NCBI GenBank assembly: GCA_025057275.1
Contig: JANWXQ010000058.1
Span: 1-46,407, forward strand
DNA: 46,407 bases
DNA from: Chitinophagales bacterium
GTDB lineage: Bacteria; Bacteroidota; Bacteroidia; Chitinophagales; UBA10324
Direction: 5' to 3'
Under the pieces are notes generated by a model. The model ran no database searches, was not told where the DNA came from, and saw only the letters and a program-made list of their open reading frames with translations. The position numbers and the translations under genes are program-made. Each line of letters starts with the position of its first letter. Within the stretch, counting starts at the first letter, position 1. Positions 22,185 through 31,350 of the stretch are shown here, piece by piece.

Positions 22185-24032
22185 CGCTTTCTTCCTTTCG
22201 GCAATCTGCAGTTGCACCCGCTGACACTGCACCTGTTTTTCGACCGTGTCGGCCTGCTTCAGTTCCTTGTTGTTTTCCTGTTCCCAATGGCGCAGAAACG
22301 CCAGTTCGTAATGGCACAGCAGGGAACACAGTTCTTCCTCGAAGTTGTTTTCCGGCAACAACACACTGATGTTGTGACGACCTTCCCAGTTTTCGCTTAA
22401 TGAATACGGAGAGGCAATAATATCCAGCGCCTGTTGCTGAAAATCGGGTTCCAGTTGCTGATACAAATCAGACCAGGCAGGCAAGATTCCGCCTTTACGG
22501 AGTTTTCTTACGGCTTTCAACATTTGCCGGTATTGCGGATGACGGAAATCAACTTCCCGTAAAGCCTCGTCAATCAGTTCGGCCACCGTGAGTCCTTCGG
22601 CAGTGGGTTTGTCGCCGTAAAGAAGCAACAGCCGCAAAAGGGCTTTTTCCAGCTCAAACAGCTTTTGCTCGTCATTGAGGGGCGCCTGCCTGGGGGCCAC
22701 ATTCGTGGAAACCTGCGGTAACGTGTAACCTGCTTTCCTGGCCAGACGGCGGTGCAGCACAGCATTGATTTCCTGATTGAGCACCGATTCACTGATACCA
22801 AACCGTTCGCTGCAATGCTTAACCAAAACCTGGCGTTTAATGGCATCGGGTATGGCCGCCAGCGAAAGCACAATTTGTTTGATGGCTTCCGCCTTTTTTA
22901 GCGGATCCGTTCCCGCCTCCGACAACAACAACTCCGCCTGAAAACTGATCAGGTCGGTTTTGCGCCGGGTTACAAACTCCCGCAAAGCATCCGCTCCGAA
23001 TTGCATGTAATACGAATGGGGATCATGCTGTCCGGGCAAGGCGACCATACGCACCTGCAGCCCGCCGGAGAGCAACACTTCCGTACCCCTCAGGGCCGCT
23101 TTCAGTCCGGCCGCATCGCCGTCAAAAATCAGCGTTACATTTTCGGTAAAGCGCCCCATCAGTTTAACCTGTTCTTCCGTCAGCGCCGTGCCGCAGGAGG
23201 CCACAACGTTTTCCAGACCTGCCAGATGAAGGGCCAGCACATCCATGTAACCTTCCACCAGGAAACACTCATTGGTTTTACGTATGGCATCACGGGCCTG
23301 AGAAAGGCCGTACAGCATCTGCCCTTTGCGAAACAGTTCCGATTCCGGCGAGTTGATGTATTTGGCCGCCTGCTGGCTGTTGCGCATCACGCGGCCGGCA
23401 AAGCCCACCGGCTTGCCCGTCAGGTTCTGAATGGGAAAAATGATGCGCTCCTGAAAAAAATCGTTGCCGGATTTTTCACTGATCAGTCCCAGCTGCTGCA
23501 GGCGTTCAACGGAATGATGCGCCTTTCGCGCAGCGTCAACAAGGTCGTGGCCACCGCCACAGGCATATCCCAGCTGGAAACGGCGGATGATCTCGTCGCT
23601 GATACCCCTTTCGCGAAAGTATTCCAGGCCCAGATCCATGCCTTCGGTCGTATGCAACAAATTGTGATGAAAATGCTGCTGGGCAAACTGCAAAACGATC
23701 AACAGCGATTCCTTTTCGTTTTTCTTATCCTGATCGGCAGGAGTGAAATCCAACTCTACATGGTACTGAGCAGCAAGATGCCGGAGCGCATCGGGATAAG
23801 CCATGCGTTCATGCTCCATCAAAAAGGTAATTACATCACCGCCTTTTCCGCATCCAAAACACTTGAATATGCCGCGCTGGGGGGATACATGAAACGAAGG
23901 GGTTTTTTCGGAATGAAACGGACAGAGGCCGATGTAACTGCTGCCCCGCTTTTTCAGGGCAACAAATTGGCCGATCACTTCCTCAATGCGGGCCAGCGCC
24001 AGAACCTGTTCTTTGGTGCGGGAACTGATCAT
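22152..24032 (-). CDS. dnaG: DNA primase
   Basis: The protein is 626 residues. The N-terminal zinc finger has CPFH (37-40) and CFGCGKGGD (58-66). The catalytic core contains LQLGYACGG and ERIIFPIQN, and the Toprim domain has FLVEGYMDVLAL followed by TLIFDGDAAG. The C-terminal 160 residues form the helicase-interaction region. DnaG makes RNA primers at the replication fork. The start at 24032 gives the standard M-I-x-x-x-T/K-E-x-V opening. It overlaps the convergent phosphopantetheinyl transferase gene by 33 nt. A -7-like box and a possible -33 box lie upstream. Confidence 0.96.
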   Translation of the reverse strand: MISSRTKEQVLALARIEEVIGQFVALKKRGSSYIGLCPFHSEKTPSFHVSPQRGIFKCFGCGKGGDVITFLMEHERMAYPDALRHLAAQYHVELDFTPADQDKKNEKESLLIVLQFAQQHFHHNLLHTTEGMDLGLEYFRERGISDEIIRRFQLGYACGGGHDLVDAARKAHHSVERLQQLGLISEKSGNDFFQERIIFPIQNLTGKPVGFAGRVMRNSQQAAKYINSPESELFRKGQMLYGLSQARDAIRKTNECFLVEGYMDVLALHLAGLENVVASCGTALTEEQVKLMGRFTENVTLIFDGDAAGLKAALRGTEVLLSGGLQVRMVALPGQHDPHSYYMQFGADALREFVTRRKTDLISFQAELLLSEAGTDPLKKAEAIKQIVLSLAAIPDAIKRQVLVKHCSERFGISESVLNQEINAVLHRRLARKAGYTLPQVSTNVAPRQAPLNDEQKLFELEKALLRLLLLYGDKPTAEGLTVAELIDEALREVDFRHPQYRQMLKAVRKLRKGGILPAWSDLYQQLEPDFQQQALDIIASPYSLSENWEGRHNISVLLPENNFEEELCSLLCHYELAFLRHWEQENNKELKQADTVEKQVQCQRVQLQIAERKKALARRRGIVVL

Positions 24033-24048
24033 CGGCGTACGAAATACG

Positions 24049-24082
24049 CAATAATAGATGGCTGTCGCTCCGCACTACCAAA
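24049..24082 (-). promoter_or_regulatory. Candidate dnaG promoter (TTTG, 22 nt, TATTATTG)
   Basis: On the minus strand TTTG at 24082-24079 is followed after 22 nt by TATTATTG at 24056-24049, one base off TAnnTTTG. The box ends 16 nt before the dnaG ATG. The spacing is slightly longer than the usual 19-21 nt. Confidence 0.4.
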
Positions 24083-24099
24083 AAAGTTATGCAATGAAA

Positions 24100-24120
24100 A
24101 TCCACATCGGTATTGTGGAT
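24100..24120 (-). terminator. Weak hairpin after valS, possible terminator
   Basis: A 7-bp inverted repeat (ATCCACA, 7-nt loop, TGTGGAT) begins 23 nt after the valS stop on the minus strand and is followed by a short T run (TTTT). It is AT-rich and the T run is short, so termination efficiency is doubtful. It sits in the 111-bp gap between valS and dnaG. Confidence 0.4.
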
Positions 24121-24143
24121 GTTGGCCTAAGGGAAAAAAGCGA

Positions 24144-26777
24144 TTAGCCTCCGGCAGACAACGCTTCCAGGCGGGCCGTTAGCAACCGGATTTTTTCTTC
24201 GGCATCACGTGCCTTGCTGCGCTCACGGGCTACCACCTCCTCACGGGCATGGGCAAGAAACTTTTCGTTCGACAATTTTTTCCGGGTTACCTCCAGAAAA
24301 CCTCTGGTATAGTTCAGCTCCTCAAGGAGGCGCTGGCGCTCTTCTTCTGCATTAGTGGGGGTTGAAGAACCCACCCGCACCTCCAAAGTGCCCACCAGCA
24401 ACACCGTTGCCTGGGGCGGGGCCTGCTCGCGCCGGAACAGGTCAGCGTGGGCCAGCTTTTGGACCAGGGCCTGCGCACCTTCGCTGAGGGAAGCGTCCAG
24501 GTAAACCGGCAACCGCTCTCTGGGCTTGATCTGATGGCGGTTTCGGTGATCGCGTAATGCTGTAACCAGCCTGACCAGCAAGGCATCCTCCTCATCTTCT
24601 TCCACAGAGTCGGCTGCCCGGGGCCATTGCGTACGCAGCAGGAATTCGCCTTCCTGACGGGGTTGCAGCAGCCGATACACCTCTTCCGTAATGCACGGCA
24701 TAAAGGGATGCAGTACCTGCATAAGCTGTTCAAAGAAGGTGATGGTTTGGCTGTATGCGTAACGGTCAACAATATGGGTGCCTACGGGTTTGACCATTTC
24801 CAGGTACCAGGAGCAGAAATCTTCCCAGATCAGCGAATAGGTCTGTTTCAGCACCTCGTACAGATCGTATGCGGCGTAAGCCGACTGGCAGAAGTGCAGA
24901 TACCGCTGCAGCCTGCGCTCAAACCATTGCACGGCACGGCGGTTTTGCAACCAAGTCAGCCGGTCGGTGCCGTCTTCTGCCGGTTGCCAGCCTTTAACCA
25001 GGCGCAGGGCATTCCAGATTTTGTTATTGAAATTTCTGCCCTGTTCGATAAGCTTCTCATCAAAGAGCAAATCGTTACCTGCCGGTGATGAAATAAGAAT
25101 ACCAAAGCGCACGGCATCGGCGCCGTAACGATCCAGCAGCTCCAGCAGGTCAGGAGAATTGCCCAGCGATTTACTCATTTTACGGCCGATCTTATCGCGG
25201 ACAATACCGGTGAAATACACTTCGCGGAACGGCCGTTCACCGGCAAAGGCATATCCGGCCATGATCATGCGGGCTACCCAGAAGAAGATGATTTCGGGGG
25301 CAGTAACCAGCGCATGGGTGGGATAGTAATAGCGAAATTCCTCGTTGCCCGGACGGCTGATGCCGTGAAACACTTCCAGCGGCCAGAGCCAGGAAGAAAA
25401 CCAGGTGTCCAGCACATCGTCATCCTGCTTGAGGTCGTTACGCGAAAAGCCACTGCGGCGGGCGTGTTCCTCCAGTTGCTGCCAGGCCTCGTCGGCATGT
25501 TCGGCCACAGCTACCGTTCCATCGGGCAGATACCAGGCAGGAATGCGGTGGCCCCACCACAATTGGCGGCTGATGCACCAATCGCGGATGTGTTCCATCC
25601 AATGGCGGTACAGGTTAACAAAACGATCCGGAAAAAACTTAATGTCTCCGCGCTCCACAGCTGCCAATGCAGGGCGGGCCAGTTCCGTCATGCGTACCCA
25701 CCATTGCTGGGACAGGCGAGGCTCCACGACGGCATGGCTGCGTTCGCTGTAGCCCACTTTGTGTGTGTAGTCCCCCACCTTGACGATCAGGCCCTGCTGT
25801 TCCAGATCGGCCACGATTTTCTTGCGCGCTGCAAAACGATCCATACCGGCATAGGCTCCGGCCGCAGCGGTCATGCAACCGTCGGCACCAATAACTTCCA
25901 CCGCTTCCAGCCCGTGCTTTAGTCCCAGTTGGTAATCATTCATGTCGTGGGCCGGAGTCACCTTGAGGACGCCGGTGCCGAAACTCCGGTCCACGTAATC
26001 ATCGGCCAGTATGGGTATGCGGCGGTTGACCAACGGAACAAAAGCATGTGTGCCGATCAGATGCCTGTAGCGATCGTCATCGGGATGCACGCAAATCGCC
26101 GTGTCGCCCAGGATGGTTTCAGGCCGAACGGTGGCAATAACGATTCCTTCATCGCTCACTCCGTCCAGGCGGTAGCGCACATGGTACAACTTGCCCTGCA
26201 CTTCCCGGTAAAACACTTCTTCGTCACTGAGGGCCGTCAGTGCCTGCGGATCCCAGTGAATCATGCGCAAGCCGCGGTAAATAAGCCCCTGACGGTACAA
26301 TTGAATAAAAACCTTAATAACACTGGAATAATAATCCGCATCCATGGTAAAGGTGACGCGGTTCCAATCCAGGGCACAACAGAGTTTCTGCAGCTGCTGT
26401 AAAATGATGCCGCCGTACTGCTCCTTCCATTCCCAGGCATACTTTAGAAATTCTTCGCGGCTGAGCTGGCTTTTGTTGATGCCGCGTTCGCGCAGCATCT
26501 GCACCACCTTGGCCTCCGTGGCAATGGAAGCATGGTCGGTGCCGGGAACCCAGCATACGTTGTAGCCCAGCATGTGTGCCCGACGGACCAGCACATCCTG
26601 AACGGTATTGTTCAGGCAGTGCCCCATGTGCAGCACGCCGGTAACATTGGGCGGCGGAATCACCACCACATAAGGCTCCCGTTCGTCCGGAACCGATGCA
26701 AACAACCGATGCTGCATCCACTGCGCATACCAGCGGGCATCCAGGCCGGAAGGATCAAAGGTTTTGGGCAGTTCCAT
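24144..26777 (-). CDS. valS: Valyl-tRNA synthetase
   Basis: The protein is 877 residues, the usual bacterial ValRS length. PPPNVTGVLHMGH (41-53) carries the HIGH-type signature, and GRKMSKSLGNSPD is the KMSKS loop. WCISRQLWWGHRIPAWY and DVLDTWFSSWLWP are typical ValRS sequences, and the editing domain lies between the two catalytic signatures. The C-terminal coiled-coil arm is present (LEELNYTRGFLEVTRKKL onward). The enzyme charges tRNA-Val in the cytoplasm. I start at the ATG at 26777, giving MELPKTFDPSGLDARWYAQW. A frame opening 11 codons earlier would pass through a perfect -7 box. No T-box or other leader element is possible, because the -7 box lies only 9 nt upstream. Confidence 0.97.
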   Translation of the reverse strand: MELPKTFDPSGLDARWYAQWMQHRLFASVPDEREPYVVVIPPPNVTGVLHMGHCLNNTVQDVLVRRAHMLGYNVCWVPGTDHASIATEAKVVQMLRERGINKSQLSREEFLKYAWEWKEQYGGIILQQLQKLCCALDWNRVTFTMDADYYSSVIKVFIQLYRQGLIYRGLRMIHWDPQALTALSDEEVFYREVQGKLYHVRYRLDGVSDEGIVIATVRPETILGDTAICVHPDDDRYRHLIGTHAFVPLVNRRIPILADDYVDRSFGTGVLKVTPAHDMNDYQLGLKHGLEAVEVIGADGCMTAAAGAYAGMDRFAARKKIVADLEQQGLIVKVGDYTHKVGYSERSHAVVEPRLSQQWWVRMTELARPALAAVERGDIKFFPDRFVNLYRHWMEHIRDWCISRQLWWGHRIPAWYLPDGTVAVAEHADEAWQQLEEHARRSGFSRNDLKQDDDVLDTWFSSWLWPLEVFHGISRPGNEEFRYYYPTHALVTAPEIIFFWVARMIMAGYAFAGERPFREVYFTGIVRDKIGRKMSKSLGNSPDLLELLDRYGADAVRFGILISSPAGNDLLFDEKLIEQGRNFNNKIWNALRLVKGWQPAEDGTDRLTWLQNRRAVQWFERRLQRYLHFCQSAYAAYDLYEVLKQTYSLIWEDFCSWYLEMVKPVGTHIVDRYAYSQTITFFEQLMQVLHPFMPCITEEVYRLLQPRQEGEFLLRTQWPRAADSVEEDEEDALLVRLVTALRDHRNRHQIKPRERLPVYLDASLSEGAQALVQKLAHADLFRREQAPPQATVLLVGTLEVRVGSSTPTNAEEERQRLLEELNYTRGFLEVTRKKLSNEKFLAHAREEVVARERSKARDAEEKIRLLTARLEALSAGG

Positions 26778-26786
26778 GTAAAGCAG

Positions 26787-26794
26787 CAAAAATA
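26787..26794 (-). promoter_or_regulatory. -7 promoter box TATTTTTG of valS
   Basis: This exact TAnnTTTG match on the minus strand ends 9 nt before the valS ATG. It leaves at most a few leader bases. Confidence 0.6.
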
Positions 26795-26849
26795 GGTTTG
26801 ACGGCTGCAAGCGCTGATCCTGCCGAGCGCAGCAACGAAACGATGGCAG

Positions 26850-28970
26850 TCATTGCGGCTGCGCTACGGCATCGGCAAGGTATTCTGCCACATCGCGCAG
26901 GGGAGGAAGGCCGTTCTCCGCTTTTTGCCGAAGGCCGTCATCCAACATGGTCATGCAGAACGGGCAGGCAACCGCTACGGCCTCGGTGCGGGCCTGGAGC
27001 AACTCGTCGGCACGTTCCCTGTTGATGCGATGCGTTCCGCGTTCTTCTTCCTTAAACATTTGTGCTCCGCCGGCGCCGCAACACAAACCGTTTTGCCGGC
27101 AGCGCTTCAATTCCTTGAGTTCCATCCTGAGCTGCTCCAGCACCTGGCGCGGCGCTTCATACACACCATTGCCCCGACCCAGATAGCAGGAATCGTGATA
27201 AGCCACCGAACGGCCCTGCCAGGGGTGCTCTTCGCGGATGCGCAGCCTTCCTTCCAAAAGCAACTGTTGCAACAGTTCGCTATGGTGTATGACTTCATAT
27301 TGACCACCCAGTTGCGGGTATTCATTGCGCAACGTATTGAAGCAATGCGGACAGGCCGTAACGATTTTCTTGATGCCATAGCCGTTCAGCAGCTGAATGT
27401 TCTGCAGGGCCAGCATCTGAAAAACAAACTCGTTGCCGGCGCGGCGGGCCGGATCGCCGGTGCAGTTTTCCTCTGTGCCCAGTACGGCATATGATATGCC
27501 GGCTGCGGACAACAGCCCGGCCAGGGCACGGGTTACCTTTTTGTTGCGTTCGTCAAAAGAACCGCTGCAGCCCACCCAAAAGAGTACTTCGGGCACTTCG
27601 CCGCGAGCAGCCATTTCGGCCATGGTGGGAACGATCAGGTCCTCAGCCCAGTTGAGCCGATCCTGCTGGCCCATTTGCCAGGGAGCGCCGTTGTTTTCCA
27701 GGTTGCTGCTCATCTGCGTCAGTTCGGCAGGCATTCGGGCCTCTTCCATGACCAATGCCCGACGCAAATCGGCGATGATGGCCAAAGGGTTGATGTTGAC
27801 CGGACATTCCTGTACACAGGCATTGCAGGTAGTACAGGCCCACAGCTCTTCCTCCGTGATGTAACCGCCCAACAGCGGCGGTGAGTCGGGCGGAGCTTCC
27901 CGCAACGGCTGCAACGAGGGCAGACGATACCAGGGAAGCTGGCGATCCTGATAGCGCCCGATTTCTTCCATGCGGTCGCGCGTCTTCATCATGATCAGCC
28001 GGGGCGACAGTTTTTTGCCGGTAAGACTGGCCGGACACACCGAAGTGCAGCGACCGCACTCCGTGCAACTGTACGCATCCAGCAACTGTTTCCAGCTCAG
28101 ATCAAAAACGTCTTTTGCACCAAAGGACCCTCCGTTTGCCGCCGGCGCTTCGGCATTAGGATTAAGCATCAGCTGCACTTCCCGGGTCACCTGAGGCATG
28201 GCGGTCATTTCACCCTGGGGCTCCAGCCGGCTGTAGTACACGTTGGGAAATGAGAGGATAATGTGCAAATGCTTGGACCAAATCAGGTAATTGAGAAAGG
28301 CCAGCACGCCGACGATGTGCAGCCACCAGCCGGCACGCTCTGCCACCAGCAGCCCGGCCGTGCTCCATCCTTCCATCAGCGGCGACACGAGCCAACTGCT
28401 TACCGGAAACCAGCCCGCCTCCGGATAATGACCCCGCTGCTGCAGCAACCGGTCGGCCCCATTCATGGTCAGGAAAAAAACCATGAGTGCGATTTCTATC
28501 AGGAGGATCAGGGCCGCATCGCGACGGGGCCAGCCATCCAGATCGCTGCCCGTAAACCGCGGCAGGCGCAAAACATGACGGCGGATAAGAAAAACGGCAG
28601 CCGCCACAATGGTGCCCAGGGCCAGCACTTCATAGACGGCTATAATAAAGCCATAAAGCGATTCCGGAAAGAAATAAGAAAAAACCCTATGTGTTCCCGC
28701 CAGGCCGTCAATCAGGATTTCCAAAATCTCGGTGTTGATGATCAGGAAACCTGCATAAATGATGAGATGAAAAAATGCCGGTATGGGCCGCACAAACATT
28801 TTAGACTGACCCAGAGCCACCCGGACCACCTCGCGCCATCGCCGGGCACGTTGCCCGTTAATCGCCTCGTGTCTTCCCAGCCTGATGTTGCGGATCAGCT
28901 GGCGCGCGCTACGCACAAATAAAAAAATGCCTAAGCCCAGCGTAACGGCAAAAGCGATCTGTTGTATCAT
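26850..28970 (-). CDS. FadF-like membrane Fe-S oxidoreductase (heterodisulfide reductase-related)
   Basis: The protein is 706 residues with three parts. Residues 1-250 have five or six membrane segments of the nitrate reductase gamma/HdrE cytochrome b type. Next is a double [4Fe-4S] ferredoxin region with CTECGRCTSVCP and CTTCNACVQECP. Last are two CCG domains (CTGDPARRAGNE with CPHCFN; HDSCYLGRGN with CCGAGG and CPFC). This is the architecture of Bacillus FadF, thought to pass electrons from ETF to menaquinone, and combines HdrD- and HdrE-type modules. It probably works at the inner membrane in electron transfer from flavoproteins to the quinone pool. In many Bacteroidota, as I recall, the ferredoxin and CCG parts are separate genes. 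It is divergent from the subtilase gene, with only 43 bp between starts. Confidence 0.88.
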   Translation of the reverse strand: MIQQIAFAVTLGLGIFLFVRSARQLIRNIRLGRHEAINGQRARRWREVVRVALGQSKMFVRPIPAFFHLIIYAGFLIINTEILEILIDGLAGTHRVFSYFFPESLYGFIIAVYEVLALGTIVAAAVFLIRRHVLRLPRFTGSDLDGWPRRDAALILLIEIALMVFFLTMNGADRLLQQRGHYPEAGWFPVSSWLVSPLMEGWSTAGLLVAERAGWWLHIVGVLAFLNYLIWSKHLHIILSFPNVYYSRLEPQGEMTAMPQVTREVQLMLNPNAEAPAANGGSFGAKDVFDLSWKQLLDAYSCTECGRCTSVCPASLTGKKLSPRLIMMKTRDRMEEIGRYQDRQLPWYRLPSLQPLREAPPDSPPLLGGYITEEELWACTTCNACVQECPVNINPLAIIADLRRALVMEEARMPAELTQMSSNLENNGAPWQMGQQDRLNWAEDLIVPTMAEMAARGEVPEVLFWVGCSGSFDERNKKVTRALAGLLSAAGISYAVLGTEENCTGDPARRAGNEFVFQMLALQNIQLLNGYGIKKIVTACPHCFNTLRNEYPQLGGQYEVIHHSELLQQLLLEGRLRIREEHPWQGRSVAYHDSCYLGRGNGVYEAPRQVLEQLRMELKELKRCRQNGLCCGAGGAQMFKEEERGTHRINRERADELLQARTEAVAVACPFCMTMLDDGLRQKAENGLPPLRDVAEYLADAVAQPQ

Positions 28971-28978
28971 GGTCAGGG

Positions 28979-28986
28979 TTAAGTTA
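28979..28986 (-). promoter_or_regulatory. -7-like box TAACTTAA of the Fe-S oxidoreductase gene
   Basis: This is a weak match to TAnnTTTG (last two bases differ), 8 nt before the ATG at 28970. It directly abuts the opposite-strand box at 28987-28994. Confidence 0.3.
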
Positions 28987-28994
28987 TACTTTTA
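28987..28994 (+). promoter_or_regulatory. -7-like box TACTTTTA of the subtilase gene
   Basis: It is one base off TAnnTTTG and lies 19 nt before the ATG at 29014. Confidence 0.4.
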
Positions 28995-29013
28995 CCTCAA
29001 AGCCCGTTTGCCT

Positions 29014-31344
29014 ATGAAGCGACATACAGGCTGGTTGCGCAAATTACTGCTTTTACTTGCCCTGCTATGGCTGTTGCCGGCAGCAGCACAGCAGGCCATC
29101 ATGAACTACGAATTGCGTCAGGCCTTACGCACTGACGGGCAGCGAACCGTTTCGCTGATTGTTGAAGGTCCGGTTGATGAAGTTGCCGAATTCGTGCGTG
29201 CCCGCGGTGGAACTTTTAAGTTTTCTGTGGGTCGCTTGAGTTCAGTGTCCCTCCCCTTGCATCAGGTGGATGAACTCAGTCTTTTGAGCGGCGTGCGTCG
29301 GATAGAAGGTTTGCATGGAACCGGCCAGACGCTGGATGACATGACCTTGCTGAATGCTCATGTGCTCCCCGTGCATCAGGGCATAGCCCCGCTTGCCCAG
29401 GGGTACGATGGCCAGGGCGTAGTCATCGGTTTTCTGGATTCAGGGCTGGACTGGAAACACCCTGACTTTCAGCATCCCGACGGCAGCACCCGCATCGCCT
29501 TCTTGTGGGATCAGTACTCTTTAGCAGGAGGCGTAACCCCGCAACCTTATGGCTACGGCCAGGAATGGGATGCAGCAGCAATAAATGCCGGACAATGCCA
29601 GCATTTCCCCGGCGCGAATTTCGGCCATGGAACCAACGTAGCCGGTATAGCGGCAGGAAACGGATTGGCCGTAAACAACTACCTGGGCGTTGCACCCAAA
29701 GCTGACATCATCGCAGTCAGCATTGCGTTCAATGAGAACTTTTTGTCCAACGTCGTGGATGCTACCGATTATGTGTTTTCCAAGGCAGCACAGATGGGAA
29801 AGCCCTGCGTGATCAATGCCAGCATCGGCACATACAGTGGCTCGCACGATGGCTACGACCTTCCGGCCCAGCTCATTGCTGCCCTGCTGGACCAGCAGCC
29901 CGGCCGCGTTTTTGTCTGCGCCGCCGGCAATGCCGGAAATATTCCCTTCCATCTGGGTTATGCCACCAGTCCGGATTCCTCGTTTACCTGGTTTAAATCC
30001 GTCGGCGCACCTGCTCAGGTGTTGTTCCAGTTTTGGGTTTCCAAGAAAGATGCAGCAGGCTTTCAGTTTGCCTTCGGAGCCGATAACACCAACCCGTGGC
30101 AGTTTCTGGGCCGAACCCGCTACTACCATCTGATCAACGACTTTCCGCTCTCCGGTGGTTATGCAGAACTTTACGACACCCTGTATGATGGCACCACCCG
30201 CTTGGGCACACTTACTCTTGGCGTAACCGAATACGACAGCACGTATTCGTGCAACGTTACCATAAAACCCGATGTCACCACGCATTACTGGAGATTCATA
30301 ACCAACGGTACGGGCTCATTTGATCTGTGGAGCCATCCGGCCACCAACGGCACATCTGAAATGGTAACGACCAACCTTCCCTCTTCGTCGGTTTTCCCTG
30401 ATATCAGCCGGTACAAGCTGCCCGACACGCGCAAAACCCTGGTCAGCAGTTTCTCCTGTTCCGATCGCACGATTACCGTCGCCAATTACAACAACCGCAA
30501 AACCTATTTTGATTTCTTCGGTAACCTGGTCACCATGACCGACGATGCCGGCAGCATTGCCGTTTCCAGCAGCCGCGGCCCCACTCGCGATGAAAGGCAA
30601 AAGCCCGATGTGGCCGCGCCGGGCAATACCACCCTCACCGCCGGCGAACTGTCGTTTCTGGCCACGACCATTCTCATTCAGCCTTTCAAGGTCGCCCTGG
30701 GCGGCATGCACAACCGCAACGGCGGCACATCAATGGCCTCACCGGTCGTCAGTGGCATTGCTGCCCTCTATCTGCAAAAAGATCCTCAGGCTGACTGGAA
30801 AAAAATAAAGGATGCCTTGCAGCTAACAGCCATGGAAGACAGCTACACCGGTTTTTCCCTGCCCGATCATCGCTGGGGCTACGGAAAAGTTAATGCTTTC
30901 GCTGCCCTTACTGCTTCCATTCTTTACGGATGCACCGATCCGTTTTCCCTGAACTTCAATCCGTCCGCTACGGTGGACGATGGCTCCTGCATTCCGATTG
31001 TGCTGGGCTGCACCAACCCTCTGGCAACCAACTACAATCCCCTGGCCAACATGGACGATGGCAGTTGCCTCTTCGTGGGCATGCCCGCTGCCGATGCTGA
31101 CCGTCAGCTTTTTTGTTATCCCAATCCTGCCTCATCGGCTCTGGCAGTGCTCTGGACGCCCGATCCGCAAATCCGGCGGATTTGCATTACCGATCTGCTG
31201 GGCACCATCTGGCACGATCTTCCGGCTGATGCTTCCGGCCGCCAATGGATTGACCTGAGTGGTCTGAACAGCGGAACCTATTTTTGCCACCTGCTTGCCG
31301 ACGATCACCGAATGGCTTCTGCCCGTATCGTCGTGCACCGCTGA
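29014..31344 (+). CDS. Secreted subtilisin-like serine protease (S8) with T9SS sorting domain
   Basis: The protein is 776 residues with a signal peptide ending near residue 26 (LLPAAAQQ). A short inhibitor-like prodomain (about 30-105) follows. The S8 catalytic triad is Asp142 in GFLDSGLDWKHPDF, His205 in FGHGTNVAGIA and Ser573 in NGGTSMASPVVSG. The oxyanion Asn is in CAAGNAGNIPF (about 307). About 200 residues between that Asn and the SRGPT motif form a beta-rich insert. After the protease come two near-identical 21-residue repeats starting GCTDP/GCTNP and ending DDGSC (639-659, 665-685), then a T9SS sorting domain (from LFCYPNPASSALAV at 699 to the end). It is a predicted surface or extracellular protease. 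The phosphoribosyltransferase gene follows after 6 nt. Confidence 0.94.
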   Translation: MKRHTGWLRKLLLLLALLWLLPAAAQQAIMNYELRQALRTDGQRTVSLIVEGPVDEVAEFVRARGGTFKFSVGRLSSVSLPLHQVDELSLLSGVRRIEGLHGTGQTLDDMTLLNAHVLPVHQGIAPLAQGYDGQGVVIGFLDSGLDWKHPDFQHPDGSTRIAFLWDQYSLAGGVTPQPYGYGQEWDAAAINAGQCQHFPGANFGHGTNVAGIAAGNGLAVNNYLGVAPKADIIAVSIAFNENFLSNVVDATDYVFSKAAQMGKPCVINASIGTYSGSHDGYDLPAQLIAALLDQQPGRVFVCAAGNAGNIPFHLGYATSPDSSFTWFKSVGAPAQVLFQFWVSKKDAAGFQFAFGADNTNPWQFLGRTRYYHLINDFPLSGGYAELYDTLYDGTTRLGTLTLGVTEYDSTYSCNVTIKPDVTTHYWRFITNGTGSFDLWSHPATNGTSEMVTTNLPSSSVFPDISRYKLPDTRKTLVSSFSCSDRTITVANYNNRKTYFDFFGNLVTMTDDAGSIAVSSSRGPTRDERQKPDVAAPGNTTLTAGELSFLATTILIQPFKVALGGMHNRNGGTSMASPVVSGIAALYLQKDPQADWKKIKDALQLTAMEDSYTGFSLPDHRWGYGKVNAFAALTASILYGCTDPFSLNFNPSATVDDGSCIPIVLGCTNPLATNYNPLANMDDGSCLFVGMPAADADRQLFCYPNPASSALAVLWTPDPQIRRICITDLLGTIWHDLPADASGRQWIDLSGLNSGTYFCHLLADDHRMASARIVVHR
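30925..31066 (+). repeat. Two tandem 21-residue DDGSC repeats within the subtilase
   Basis: The two coding repeats each run from GCT(D/N)P through NFNP/NYNP to DDGSC, with 5 residues between. The pattern is common just before T9SS sorting domains in Bacteroidota. The paired Cys and the Asp-rich turn suggest a small disulfide-linked, possibly Ca-binding spacer. Confidence 0.75.
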
Positions 31345-31350
31345 CCCCGC

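Noticed and set aside
24033-24143. A small RNA or gene in the dnaG-valS gap
   Set aside because: Only a weak hairpin and a dnaG promoter-like pair are visible. There is no open frame of note.
23001-24182. A 393-codon plus-strand frame opposite dnaG
   Set aside because: It mirrors dnaG codons, has no signature, and crosses both the dnaG promoter and the valS end.
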